DNA of 64,000 nucleotides from Stenotrophomonas maltophilia (GTDB lineage Bacteria > Pseudomonadota > Gammaproteobacteria > Xanthomonadales > Xanthomonadaceae), in assembly GCF_003205835.1 (NCBI RefSeq), contig NZ_CP029773.1, positions 1,582,501 to 1,646,500 of the forward strand. The letters run 5' to 3'. Below are positions 6,939 to 15,179 of the stretch, one piece after another. The position numbers and the translations under genes are program-made. Numbering within the stretch: position 1 is the stretch's first letter; every line of letters begins with the position of its first letter. Under the pieces are notes generated by a model, which made no database searches, was not told the DNA's origin, and saw only the letters and a program-made list of their open reading frames with translations.

Positions 6939-7412
6939 GCTTCTTCCATGAACCCAGCGTTGGTCGGCAAGCCTATCTCGCTGTCTGCCGTTCTTGAAGC
7001 GGACAGGCTACGCGGGGAATAGCCTGCAGTCACCCCGGGTGCGCGTGGACAGCGCCGTGCCGACGCCCCAGATCGTAGCTGGGCTGGATCTCGGCCAGGC
7101 AAGGGGCGAGATCTGCCAGGCCTGGCTGGCCGAAGTCGACCACGGGGAGCTGTACGAAACTGCCACGGCGCGAGTCAGGGAAGCGCTGGAACCGCGTAAG
7201 CCGCCGGCAGAGCCCAAGCCCCGCCCGAAGGACGCGCGCAAGGCATGGGTGAGTGCAGGGCTGCAGCAGATGCGGCGAGGTGTTTGAGGCATCCGCGACA
7301 TTGCGTCGCAGACGCCATCTGTTGCTCGCTTGGCATCATGCGTTGGAGCAGATTGCGGAGCGTCGAGAAAATTGCGGAGCGGGAACGCGATCGATGATCG
7401 TCGTAAAAGCCT
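6939..7412. other. Gene-poor stretch between ankyrin-SUFU gene and tRNA-Leu
   Basis: A weak open frame (6994-7287, plus strand, up to 97 residues) ends in a basic, proline-rich tail (PPAEPKPRPKDARKAW). It has no ribosome site and no family that I recognise. It may be the 3' remnant of a lost gene. Nothing else is visible. Confidence 0.35.
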
Positions 7413-7499
7413 TGGTGCCCGGAGCCGGAATCGAACCGGCATGGGGTTGCCCCCGGCGGATTTTAAGTCCGATGCGTCTACCAGTTTCGCCATCCGGGC
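7413..7499 (-). tRNA. tRNA-Leu (anticodon UAA)
   Basis: On the minus strand the acceptor stem GCCCGGA pairs with TCCGGGC. The anticodon loop reads CTTAAAA with anticodon TAA. A variable arm typical of class II tRNAs is present, along with the T arm GGTTCGATTCC and an encoded CCA end. Total length is 87 nt. Confidence 0.95.
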
Positions 7500-7630
7500 C
7501 TGCAGCGCGGCGCCGATTGTAGCCCACCCGCCGCACGGTGGCTGGATTGCATTGGCGGGGTGACGTGCTTAACTGTCGTTCCTATTCATGTCATAGTCCC
7601 AGCCATCGTTCCCAGGGGGGGAGCCATCTG

Positions 7631-8065
7631 ATGTCGCTGCACGCGATTGCCTATGCCAGTGAGGCCCGCGCCGATCTGCAGACAACCGATCTCGACCGCC
7701 TGCTGGCCGATGCCACGGCATTCAACCGTGTAGCCGGCGTCACCGGTGTGCTGATGTTCGATGGATCGCGCTTCCTGCAGTATCTGGAAGGTCCGGAAGA
7801 TGGCATCGATTCGGTGTTTCCGCGCATCCTCAACGCGCGCAGCCATGGGCAACTGAAGGTGTTGTGCCGCGCGCCGGTCGCGCAGCGTGCGTTCCCGCGC
7901 TGGTCCATGGGCACGCGACGGATCGAGGCGGACCTGCTGGCGCAGATCATCGATGCCGCCTGGCCGGGCTTCCTGCTGGGCAGCGGTGGATTCGAGCGTC
8001 TGCGGCAGGCCTGGACCGGCGCCGACGGTGAACTGGAACCGGCCGCGGTCGCACTGGGCTCCTGA
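7631..8065 (+). CDS. BLUF-domain blue-light sensor
   Basis: The 144-residue protein is a stand-alone BLUF photoreceptor that should bind FAD. The residues that define the photocycle fall at the canonical PixD positions: Tyr8, Asn32, Gln50 (in FLQYLEG), Trp91 and Met93. Only about 45 residues follow the domain, with no output enzyme such as a GGDEF or EAL domain, so it must signal through a partner. The start at 7631 follows a GGGGGAG ribosome site. No obvious partner gene is adjacent; tRNA-Leu lies before it and a sugar dehydrogenase after it. Confidence 0.92.
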   Translation: MSLHAIAYASEARADLQTTDLDRLLADATAFNRVAGVTGVLMFDGSRFLQYLEGPEDGIDSVFPRILNARSHGQLKVLCRAPVAQRAFPRWSMGTRRIEADLLAQIIDAAWPGFLLGSGGFERLRQAWTGADGELEPAAVALGS

Positions 8066-8206
8066 CCTGCCTTGGCGGCAGGGCGCCGTGGCCGTTAGGC
8101 TGTAGCCTTTCTGGTGTGGGTTTCCCGGAGTGGTGCAGCGAATGAGTGAGTTGGCCGAAGCCATGGCAGCGTATATGCGATCGCATCCGTTGCACGGGAT
8201 GTGCCG

Positions 8207-9493
8207 ATGAGTGCGCCGGTTGCGGCGGCCGTCGCCCCCCGGTTTGCGGTGATCGGTCTGGGCTACGTCGGCCTGCCGTTGGCGGTGGCCTTCGGCAGGC
8301 ACTGGCCGACGCTGGGCTTTGATATCGATGCCGGCCGCATCGCCGAGCTGCGCAGTGGCCAGGACCACACGCTGGAAATGGAGGCCGATGAGCTGGCCAG
8401 TGCACAGCAGCTGCAGTACGGCAGTGATCCGGCACTGCTCGATGCCTGCAATGTCTACATCGTCACCGTGCCGACCCCGATCGATGCCTATGAGCAGCCC
8501 GACCTGGAGCCGCTGCGATCTGCCAGCCGGCTGATCGCCAGCCATCTGCGCGTGGGCGACCTGGTGATCTACGAATCCACGGTGTACCCGGGTACGACCG
8601 AAGAAGTCTGCGTGCCGCTGCTGGAGGAGGGCTCGGGCCTGCGTTTCAACGAAGACTTCTACTGCGGTTACAGCCCCGAGCGGGTCAGTCCGGGTGACCG
8701 CCAGCGTCGCCTGGCCGACATCCGCAAGATCACCTCCGGTTCGACACCGGAGGTTGCCGCGGTGATCGACGGCCTGTACCAGCGCATCATCGCCGCCGGT
8801 ACCTTCCCGGCGCCGACGATGCGCGTGGCCGAAGCGGCCAAGGTGGTCGAGAACATCCAGCGTGATGTCAACATCGCACTGGTCAACGAGCTGGCGCTGA
8901 TCTTCGATCGGCTCGGCATCGACACCCAGGACGTGCTTGACGCGGCGGGCAGCAAGTGGAATTTCCTGCCGTTCCGGCCAGGCTTGGTGGGTGGCCACTG
9001 CATCGGCGTGGATCCGTATTACCTGCTGCACAAGTCCGAGAGCGTGGGTTACCACCCGGACCTGATCCATACCGCGCGGCAGGTCAACAACCGCGTCGGC
9101 GAGCACGTGGCCGCGCGGGTGCTGGCGATGCTGGCGGAGCGTGGCCGCGCACCGGTGCAGGCACGCATCCTGGTGCTCGGCGTGACCTTCAAGGAGGATT
9201 GCCCGGACCTGCGCAACAGCCGCGCGCTGGAGCTTGCGCAGCGCCTGCGCGATGCCGGTGCCGAGGTTGAAGTCAGTGATCCCTGGGTGGGCCCGGCGGC
9301 GTTGGCGGAGGCCGGTGTGCAGTGGCTGGCCGAGCCGGTCACGGGGAGCTACGACGCGGTGGTGCTGGCGGTGGCCCATGCCCGCTTCAAGGCGATGGAC
9401 GAGGCGGGAATCCGGGGCCTGCTGGCCCCCGGTGGCCTGGTCTACGATGTGAAATCGGCCTGGCCGCGCAACGTGGTTGACGGTCGACTGTAA
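8207..9493 (+). CDS. UDP-sugar 6-dehydrogenase (TviB/WbpA-type)
   Basis: The 428-residue enzyme belongs to the UDP-glucose/GDP-mannose dehydrogenase family, which oxidises the C6 hydroxyl of a nucleotide sugar to a uronic acid with NAD. It has an N-terminal Rossmann fold (VIGLGYVGLPLA at 15-26), TVPTPID near 87-93, the Lys212/Asn216 region (EAAKVVENIQRD) and the catalytic Cys265 in GGHCIGVDPYYL. The overall pattern is closest to the Vi-antigen/WbpA branch that acts on UDP-N-acetylhexosamines; substrate choice is inference. A GTG two codons earlier (8201) is an alternative start. No other polysaccharide genes are adjacent. Confidence 0.85.
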   Translation: MSAPVAAAVAPRFAVIGLGYVGLPLAVAFGRHWPTLGFDIDAGRIAELRSGQDHTLEMEADELASAQQLQYGSDPALLDACNVYIVTVPTPIDAYEQPDLEPLRSASRLIASHLRVGDLVIYESTVYPGTTEEVCVPLLEEGSGLRFNEDFYCGYSPERVSPGDRQRRLADIRKITSGSTPEVAAVIDGLYQRIIAAGTFPAPTMRVAEAAKVVENIQRDVNIALVNELALIFDRLGIDTQDVLDAAGSKWNFLPFRPGLVGGHCIGVDPYYLLHKSESVGYHPDLIHTARQVNNRVGEHVAARVLAMLAERGRAPVQARILVLGVTFKEDCPDLRNSRALELAQRLRDAGAEVEVSDPWVGPAALAEAGVQWLAEPVTGSYDAVVLAVAHARFKAMDEAGIRGLLAPGGLVYDVKSAWPRNVVDGRL

Positions 9494-9548
9494 GCCCGGA
9501 GGGCGGGCGGCACGGTAGACTCGGGGGCAGTTGCAACCGAGGAAAGCC

Positions 9549-11171
9549 ATGCACCGGTATATCGTCTACCTGCTCGCCATCCTGATGTTCCCGATATGCC
9601 TGTGGCTGGCCACGATCTGGCCGGCCTGGTACTGGGGCGTCGGCCTGACTGCCGCGATGGTGGCGCTGGGGACCTGGGACCTGCTGCAGAAGCGCAGCAC
9701 GCTGCGCCGCAATTATCCGGTGATGGCGCACTTCCGCTACGGCCTGGAGTCGATCGGCCCGGAGATCCGCCAGTATTTCGTGCAGAGCGACCTGGAGGAC
9801 GTGCCGTTCTCGCGCCAGCAGCGCGCGCTGATCTACCAGCGGGCCAAGAACGAGATGGACACGGTGCCGTTCGGTACCCTGCGCAGCACCTATGCGGTGG
9901 ACTACGAATGGATCAACCATTCGCTGGCACCCACGTCCATCGCCAAGCACGATTTCCGCGTGTTGATCGGCGCCAACTGTGCCAAGCCCTATTCGGCCAG
10001 CGTGTTCAACATTTCGGCGATGAGCTTCGGTTCGTTGTCGGCCAATGCGATCCGCGCGCTGAACGAAGGCGCGCGCCGTGGCGGCTTCTACCACGACACT
10101 GGCGAAGGCTCGATCTCGCCGTATCACCGCGAGATGGGCGGTGACCTGGTGTGGGAGATCGGTTCGGGCTACTTCGGTTGCCGTGACGAGAAAGGGGGCT
10201 TCAGCGAAGAGCGCTTCGTTGCCAATGCCACCCACGACCAGGTCAAGATGATCGAGATCAAGCTGTCGCAGGGTGCCAAGCCGGGCCACGGTGGCGTGCT
10301 GCCAGCACCGAAGGTGACCGCCGAGATCTCGGTGACGCGCGGCGTACCGATGGGCGTGGACTGCGTGTCGCCGTCACGCCACTCAGCGTTCTCGACGCCG
10401 GTCGAGCTGTTGCAGTTCGTTGCGCGCCTGCGCGAACTGTCCGGTGGCAAGCCGGTCGGTTTCAAGCTGGCCATCGGCCATCCGTGGGAGTGGTTCGGCA
10501 TTGCCAAGGCGATGCAGGAAACCGGCCTGCTGCCGGACTTCATCGTGGTCGACGGCGCAGAGGGCGGCACGGGTGCGGCACCGGCGGAGTTCGTCGACCA
10601 TGTCGGCGTGCCGATGCACGAAGCGCTGCTGCTGGTGCACAACACCCTGGTTGGCCTCGACCTGCGCGAACGCGTCCGCATCGGCGCGGCGGGAAAGATC
10701 ACCAGTGCCTTCGACATCGCGCGCACCATCGCGCTGGGGGCCGACTGGTGCAATGCCGGCCGTGGCTTCATGTTCGCGCTGGGTTGCATCCAGTCGCTGA
10801 GCTGCCACACCGACAAGTGCCCGACCGGCATCGCCACCCAGGACCCGGCACGCTGGAAGCACCTGGATGCACCGGACAAGGCCACCCGTGTGTACAGCTA
10901 CCACGAGCACACGCTGCATGCCTTGAAGGAACTGCTGTGTGCCGCCGGCCTGAATGATCCGGCTGAACTTGGGCCGGAACACATCCTGCGCCGTGTTTCG
11001 CCGGTGGAGATCCGTTCGCTGGCCTCGCTGTACCGCTACCTGGAACCGGGCGAGCTGCTGCACAAGGTGCCGGACCATGCGGTGTTCCATGCATTCTGGG
11101 CCGATGCACGCAGCGACTCGTTCCAGCCGCCGCCGAAGATCCAGGCGCTGCGCGCCAGCAAGTCGCGATAG
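9549..11171 (+). CDS. FMN-binding glutamate synthase-family protein
   Basis: The 540-residue protein has two N-terminal membrane helices (about 4-22 and 26-44) and then the FMN/TIM-barrel domain of the glutamate synthase large subunit: FNISAMSFGSLSANAIRALN, GAKPGHGGVLP, VDGAEGGTGAAP and the iron-sulfur loop C-x-Q-S-L-S-C-H-T-D-K-C-P-T-G. The amidotransferase domain of true GltB is absent, so it is one of the stand-alone GltB-like membrane proteins whose reaction is not established. An ATG with a GAGGAAA ribosome site sets the start. SMAG repeats follow the stop. Confidence 0.85.
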   Translation: MHRYIVYLLAILMFPICLWLATIWPAWYWGVGLTAAMVALGTWDLLQKRSTLRRNYPVMAHFRYGLESIGPEIRQYFVQSDLEDVPFSRQQRALIYQRAKNEMDTVPFGTLRSTYAVDYEWINHSLAPTSIAKHDFRVLIGANCAKPYSASVFNISAMSFGSLSANAIRALNEGARRGGFYHDTGEGSISPYHREMGGDLVWEIGSGYFGCRDEKGGFSEERFVANATHDQVKMIEIKLSQGAKPGHGGVLPAPKVTAEISVTRGVPMGVDCVSPSRHSAFSTPVELLQFVARLRELSGGKPVGFKLAIGHPWEWFGIAKAMQETGLLPDFIVVDGAEGGTGAAPAEFVDHVGVPMHEALLLVHNTLVGLDLRERVRIGAAGKITSAFDIARTIALGADWCNAGRGFMFALGCIQSLSCHTDKCPTGIATQDPARWKHLDAPDKATRVYSYHEHTLHALKELLCAAGLNDPAELGPEHILRRVSPVEIRSLASLYRYLEPGELLHKVPDHAVFHAFWADARSDSFQPPPKIQALRASKSR

Positions 11172-11178
11172 CGATTCT

Positions 11179-11262
11179 GTAGAGTCGAGCCCTGCTCGAC
11201 TGCCTTTCGATCAGGCATCGCGACGTCGGAACGAAGAACAGTCGAGCATGGCTCGACGCTAC
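11179..11262. repeat. SMAG palindrome pair
   Basis: Two head-to-head GTAG-type repeats: GTAGAGTCGAGC at the left end and its inverted partner ending GCTCGACGCTAC at the right. The ribosome site of the following acetyltransferase gene (AAGGAG) starts at the very next base. Confidence 0.8.
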
Positions 11263-11273
11263 AAGGAGATGTC

Positions 11274-11735
11274 ATGCAGTTCAGGACCGGCACCATCGAC
11301 GACGTCGCCACGCTGTGGGCCCTGCGCACGCGTTGCGTGCGCGAGACCTGCAGCAGCCACTATCCGGTGGAGGTCATCGCACCGTGGTCGGCCTCGCCAC
11401 CACCGTCGCAGTACGCGCGGCTGTTGTCGCAGGGCGGATGCGTGGTGGCCGAGGACGGGCAGGGGGCCCTGCTCGGTTTCGGCGTGTTCGATGCCAACGC
11501 CAATGAAGTCGATGCGCTGTTTGTCGATCCGGATCGCGGCGGCAGGGGGATCGGCCAGGCACTGATGCAGCGGTTGCTGGCGATGGCCGACCACGAGCGC
11601 GAGGTAGTGCTGTCGGCCTCGCTCAATGCGGTGCCGTTCTATCAACGGCAGGGATTCATTGCCGTGCGGGAGGAAGCCTACCCGCATCCCAGCGGTGTGG
11701 CGCTGGCCTCGGTGAGCATGCGCAGGCCATGGTGA
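11274..11735 (+). CDS. GNAT-family N-acetyltransferase
   Basis: The 153-residue protein is a single-domain GNAT enzyme, which transfers acetyl from acetyl-CoA to an amine. Motif A is clear (VDALFVDPDRGGRGIGQALMQRL near residues 78-100, with the R/G-x-x-G-x-G loop that holds the CoA pyrophosphate). The C-terminal SASLNAVPFYQRQGF segment is the usual motif B. The N-terminus (RTGTIDDVATLWALR) is typical of the subfamily. Substrate unknown. The gene is flanked on both sides by SMAG palindromes, so it is a single-gene unit. Confidence 0.85.
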   Translation: MQFRTGTIDDVATLWALRTRCVRETCSSHYPVEVIAPWSASPPPSQYARLLSQGGCVVAEDGQGALLGFGVFDANANEVDALFVDPDRGGRGIGQALMQRLLAMADHEREVVLSASLNAVPFYQRQGFIAVREEAYPHPSGVALASVSMRRPW

Positions 11736-11764
11736 TGTCGCGTCGAGCTTGCTCGACGGCTTTT

Positions 11765-11834
11765 GTAGAGTCGAGCCATGCTCGACTGCTTTATCGCCTG
11801 AATCAAAAAGCAGTCGAGCATGGCTCGACTCTAC
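11765..11834. repeat. SMAG palindrome pair
   Basis: GTAGAGTCGAGCCATGCTCG at the left end is mirrored by CGAGCATGGCTCGACTCTAC at the right, giving a near-perfect long hairpin. It lies between a convergent acetyltransferase gene and a flavoprotein gene. Confidence 0.85.
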
Positions 11835-11844
11835 AATGCGGGTC

Positions 11845-13092
11845 TCATCGCCCGGCCAGCCATCCGATCACGCCTTCAGCAGCACGCAGGCCGCTGGCGT
11901 AGCACGCCGTCAGCAGATAGCCGCCGGTAGGTGCCTCCCAGTCCAGCATCTCGCCGGCACAGAACACGCCGGGCACTGCCCGCAGCATCAGGCCATCATC
12001 CAGCGCATCCAGGCGCACGCCGCCAGCCGTGCTGATCACCTCGGCCATCGGCCGTGGACGCAGCAGGCGCAACGGCAGGCGCTTGAGCGTGGCGGCCACG
12101 GCAGGCAGGTCGTTGCCCGCGTCCTTGCCAAGGATCTCGAACACCAGCGCGGCCTTCACTGCATCCAGGCCGGCCTGGCGACGCAGGTGTTCGCCGAAGC
12201 TGCGACCCTTGCGCGGGCGCGACAGATCGGCCAGCAGGCGTGCTTCATCGCGTCCCGGCACCAGGTCCAGCCACAGCATGGCGTGGCCATCGCGGTTGAT
12301 TGTCTCGCGCAGGTCTGCGGCCAACGCGTAGATCAGGCTGCCTTCGATGCCGTACTCGCTGGCCACGCATTCGCCCTGCAGCGATTGCGATTGTCCCGCC
12401 AGGTCGAGCCAGTGCGCGACCACCGGCTTCAACGGCGCGCCGGCATTGCGCTGGGCGAAGAACGGCGTCCAGTCGATGTCGAAGCCGCAGTTGGCCGATT
12501 GCAGCGGCGCAATGTCCACGCCTCGTGCCTGCAAGGGGGCGACCCAGGCGCCATCACTGCCCAGCTGCGGCCAGCTGCCGCCGCCCATGGCCAGCACGGT
12601 GGCATCGGCGTGGACATCGATCTCGCCCGCTTCGGTGGCGAAGCGCAGCGCGCCGTCGTTGCCCCATCCGATCCAGCGGTGGTTGGCATGCAGGCGCACG
12701 CCCTGTTCCTTCAGCCGGCGCACCCAGCCGCGCAGCAGCGGCGCAGCCTTGCGGTCGACCGGGAACACGCGGCCGGAGCTGCCGACATAGGTTTCCACGC
12801 CAAAGCCGGCAGCCCAATCGCGCAGCGCCTGCGCGTCGAAGCCATCCAGCCAGCGACCAACCGCTTCGGCCCGCTCGCGGTAGCGGCTGTCGAACAGCGG
12901 CCGCGGATCGGAATGGGTGAGGTTGAGCCCGCCCTTGCCGGCGATCAGGAACTTGCGGCCGGGTGAACCCTTGGCCTCGTACAGGTCGACCTCCAGCCCA
13001 GCGGCGCGCAGGCGCTCGGCGGCGAACAGGCCGGCCGGGCCGCCGCCGATGACGGCGACCCGATGGGGCGATGCGGTATTACGGTTTGACAT
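11845..13092 (-). CDS. TIGR03862-type FAD-dependent oxidoreductase (HI0933-like)
   Basis: The 415-residue flavoprotein starts with a dinucleotide-binding fold (VAVIGGGPAGLFAAERLRAAG), followed by GRKFLIAGKGGLNLTHSD, the hallmark of the HI0933/YhiN group. GGGSWPQLGSDGAW and a C-terminal FAD motif (GVFCAGEMLDWEAPTGGYLL) are also present. The reaction is not known for this family. The ATG at 13092 gives the family N-terminus and overlaps the 3' end of the FKBP gene by 14 bp, which suggests coupling of the two. Confidence 0.85.
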   Translation of the reverse strand: MSNRNTASPHRVAVIGGGPAGLFAAERLRAAGLEVDLYEAKGSPGRKFLIAGKGGLNLTHSDPRPLFDSRYRERAEAVGRWLDGFDAQALRDWAAGFGVETYVGSSGRVFPVDRKAAPLLRGWVRRLKEQGVRLHANHRWIGWGNDGALRFATEAGEIDVHADATVLAMGGGSWPQLGSDGAWVAPLQARGVDIAPLQSANCGFDIDWTPFFAQRNAGAPLKPVVAHWLDLAGQSQSLQGECVASEYGIEGSLIYALAADLRETINRDGHAMLWLDLVPGRDEARLLADLSRPRKGRSFGEHLRRQAGLDAVKAALVFEILGKDAGNDLPAVAATLKRLPLRLLRPRPMAEVISTAGGVRLDALDDGLMLRAVPGVFCAGEMLDWEAPTGGYLLTACYASGLRAAEGVIGWLAGR

Positions 13093-13513
13093 CGAGCAGC
13101 TCGACATCGAACACCAGCGACGAGCCGGCCGGGATCGGGCCAACCCGGCGGTCGCCGTAGCCGTAGTCCGGCGGGATCATCAGGGTGCGCTTGCCGCCGA
13201 CCTTCATGCCGGCCACGCCCTCATCCCAGCCGCGGATGACCTGGCCGGCGCCGAGCGCGAAGGTGAACGGTTCGCCACGGCTGACCGAGCTGTCGAAGGT
13301 CTTGCCGTGCTTGGTTTCGGTGCGGTTGTCGTAGATCCAGCCGGTGTAGTGCACGGTCACCTTGTTGCCGGCAACGGCTTCGGCGCCGGTACCCGGGACG
13401 GTATCGATGCGCTCGAAGGTGGTCAGGGTGCCACCCGGCGGTGGGCCGGACGGTTCGGTCGAGCAGCCAACGGCGGCGAGGGACAGCAGCAGGGGAAGCA
13501 GCAGGCGGCGCAT
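13079..13513 (-). CDS. FKBP-type peptidyl-prolyl isomerase, lipoprotein
   Basis: The 144-residue protein has a lipoprotein signal (MRRLLLPLLLSLAAVGC, cleavage before Cys17), so it should be anchored in an envelope membrane facing the periplasm. The mature part is one FKBP domain: KVTVHYTGWIYD, GKTFDSS, FALGAGQVIRGWDEGVAGMKVGGKR and IPPDYGYGDRRVGPIPAGSSLVFDVELLDV. The residues that line the prolyl-isomerase pocket are kept. The start at 13513 is used because it places the lipobox correctly. It shares a transcript with the downstream flavoprotein gene. Confidence 0.92.
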   Translation of the reverse strand: MRRLLLPLLLSLAAVGCSTEPSGPPPGGTLTTFERIDTVPGTGAEAVAGNKVTVHYTGWIYDNRTETKHGKTFDSSVSRGEPFTFALGAGQVIRGWDEGVAGMKVGGKRTLMIPPDYGYGDRRVGPIPAGSSLVFDVELLDVKP

Positions 13514-13583
13514 CGGGCGTCTCCGGAAGGGCGCAGGGCGAGGGCGGCAAGGGTAGCGCATCGGCGCCGGGTATCATGGGGGC

Positions 13584-13949
13584 ATGGCAAAACTCCTGCT
13601 CAATCTGCGCAATGTCGGCGACGACGAATATGCCGATGTCTGCACGCTGCTCGACCAGCACGGCATCGCCTGGTATCGGACCGAACCCAGCCCCTGGGGC
13701 ATTTCCAACGGCGGCCTGTGGCTGCGCGAGGACGCCGATCATCCGCGTGCGAAGGCGCTGATGGCGGAGTACCAGGCTGAGCGCGGGCCACGCATCCGTG
13801 CCGAGCGCGAGCAGGCGTTGCGCGATGGCACGGCGGAGACCTTCGGCAGCCTGTTCCGGCGGCGGCCGGCGTATGTGGTGCTGGTGCTGTTGGGGATGGT
13901 GGGTGCGGCGGCGCTGGTGCTGCTGCCGTTCGTGCTGTTGCGGGGGTAA
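13584..13949 (+). CDS. DUF6164-like protein with C-terminal membrane anchor
   Basis: The 121-residue protein begins MAKLLLNLRNVGDDEYADV and has a soluble N-terminal part with an H-G-I-A-W-Y motif, followed by one C-terminal membrane helix (about 96-118). It resembles the small DUF6164 group found in Xanthomonadaceae; the name is from memory of that pattern. The soluble domain would face the cytoplasm. Function unknown. The gene is divergent from the FKBP gene. Confidence 0.65.
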   Translation: MAKLLLNLRNVGDDEYADVCTLLDQHGIAWYRTEPSPWGISNGGLWLREDADHPRAKALMAEYQAERGPRIRAEREQALRDGTAETFGSLFRRRPAYVVLVLLGMVGAAALVLLPFVLLRG

Positions 13950-13974
13950 GGGGGGCTTCTGGCCGGGTTGCACC

Positions 13975-14150
13975 CGGCACCTGCAGAGGCAACGGCAACG
14001 GCAAAAGCTGGTTTCCGTGGGATGGCGTGGCGGTGTGGGCAGGCGGGGGGCGGCAAAAGCTGCTCCTGCGTGCCTCGTAGAGCGCCATCCATGGCGCTCT
14101 GCGCCCCCGCCTGCCCACACCGCCCCACCTCTGACAGATTCCGGTGTCTG
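13975..14150. repeat. Long-stem intergenic repeat element, copy 1
   Basis: A perfect 21-bp inverted repeat (14029-14049 with 14104-14124, starting GGCGGTGTGGGCAGG) encloses a loop that holds a second perfect hairpin (AGAGCGCCAT/ATGGCGCTCT, 14079-14100). It is flanked by a CAACGGCAACGGC...TTCCGTGG block on the left and CCTCTGACAGATTCCGG on the right. The flanks recur in three other places in the window with different stem sequences. Confidence 0.7.
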
Positions 14151-14158
14151 CCGGGCTT

Positions 14159-14197
14159 GGGGTCGGATCCCTCTGCCGCGCAGAGGGCTCTGACCCC
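14159..14197. repeat. GGGGTC-type hairpin, copy 1
   Basis: GGGGTCGGATCCCTCTGC pairs with GCAGAGGGCTCTGACCCC across a 3-nt loop, with two non-Watson-Crick positions. It is one of five copies of this hairpin type in the window. Confidence 0.75.
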
Positions 14198-14238
14198 CTG
14201 AATCTGTCCGTGCGGGCGGGAGGCGCTAAAATGACGGG

Positions 14239-15006
14239 ATGATCGCCAATACCGCTGCCTACCATTTCGCCGTCATCGACGCCCCCCAGGCCCTGTGCGA
14301 TCAGTTGCTGGCGCGCGCCGAGGCGGCGCAGCTGCGCGGCACGATCCTGGTGGCGGGCGAGGGGCTGAACCTGTTCCTGGCCGGTGCGGCGGAGGCGGTC
14401 GAGGGCTTCTACGCCGCGCTGCATGCCGATGCGCGTTTTGCTGATATGCGGGTCAAGACCAGCCTGAGCGAGCATCAGCCGTTCGCGCGGCTGAAGGCCA
14501 AGGTGAAGGACGAGATCATCAGTTTCCGCCGTGATGACGGCCAGCCGCTGGAGTATCCGCGTGCACCGGCGGTCGATCCGGCTACCGTGCAGCGTTGGTT
14601 GCGGCAGGGGCATGATGATGCCGGCAAGCCGGTGGTGATGCTCGATACGCGCAACCTGCAGGAAGTGGAATACGGCACCTTCAAGGATGCGCTGGTGCTG
14701 CCCATCCACAAGTTCACCGACCTGCCCGAGGCGTTGGCGCCGCACCGCGAAGCGCTGAAGGACAGCACGGTGGTCAGTTTCTGCACCGGCGGCATCCGCT
14801 GCGAGAAGGCCGCGCTGTGGATGGTCAACGACGGCATGGACAACGTGCTGCAGCTCGATGGCGGCATCCTCGGCTACTTCGAGGAGGTGGGCGGCGAAGG
14901 CTATGAAGGCCGCTGCTTCGTGTTCGACGAGCGCGTGGCGCTGGATGCCGAACTGAAGCCGATGGTCGACCAGCCGCTGCCGGGGCCGCGCCCCAGCGCG
15001 TTCTGA
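14239..15006 (+). CDS. trhO: tRNA uridine(34) hydroxylase
   Basis: The 255-residue protein has an N-terminal ferredoxin-like domain (YHFAVIDAPQALCDQLL, GTILVAGEGLNLFLAG) and a rhodanese domain. The active-site loop is C182-T-G-G-I-R-C188, as in TrhO (YceA). The family hydroxylates uridine 34 in a set of tRNAs on the way to 5-methoxy- or carboxymethoxyuridine. Length and motifs match full TrhO. The gene stands alone between a long-stem repeat and SMAG palindromes. A plain sulfurtransferase role is less likely given the domain pairing. Confidence 0.9.
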   Translation: MIANTAAYHFAVIDAPQALCDQLLARAEAAQLRGTILVAGEGLNLFLAGAAEAVEGFYAALHADARFADMRVKTSLSEHQPFARLKAKVKDEIISFRRDDGQPLEYPRAPAVDPATVQRWLRQGHDDAGKPVVMLDTRNLQEVEYGTFKDALVLPIHKFTDLPEALAPHREALKDSTVVSFCTGGIRCEKAALWMVNDGMDNVLQLDGGILGYFEEVGGEGYEGRCFVFDERVALDAELKPMVDQPLPGPRPSAF

Positions 15007-15016
15007 CGTTTCCTTG

Positions 15017-15078
15017 GTAGAGCCGGCCGCTGGCCGGCTGCCAGGGCACTTTGCCTGCCGGCCAGCGGCCGGCACTAC
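15017..15078. repeat. SMAG palindrome pair
   Basis: GTAGAGCCGGCCGCTGGCCG at the left and CGGCCAGCGGCCGGCACTAC at the right form a head-to-head pair in the gap after trhO. Confidence 0.8.
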
Positions 15079-15179
15079 CGGATCAAGCGCGGTCAGCCCT
15101 GAACCCGTCCCACGGGAATCAGCATCCCGCCACCGTCACTGGCCGCGGCGCCTGGCCGACCCCATGCATGGGGGATCCT

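Noticed and set aside
6994-7287. A 97-residue protein-coding gene
   Set aside because: There is no ribosome site, known motif or conserved start. It is kept only as a possible remnant in the gap entry.
7586-9550. A 654-residue minus-strand frame opposite the BLUF and dehydrogenase genes
   Set aside because: It spans two real genes on the other strand and shows no recognisable domain.
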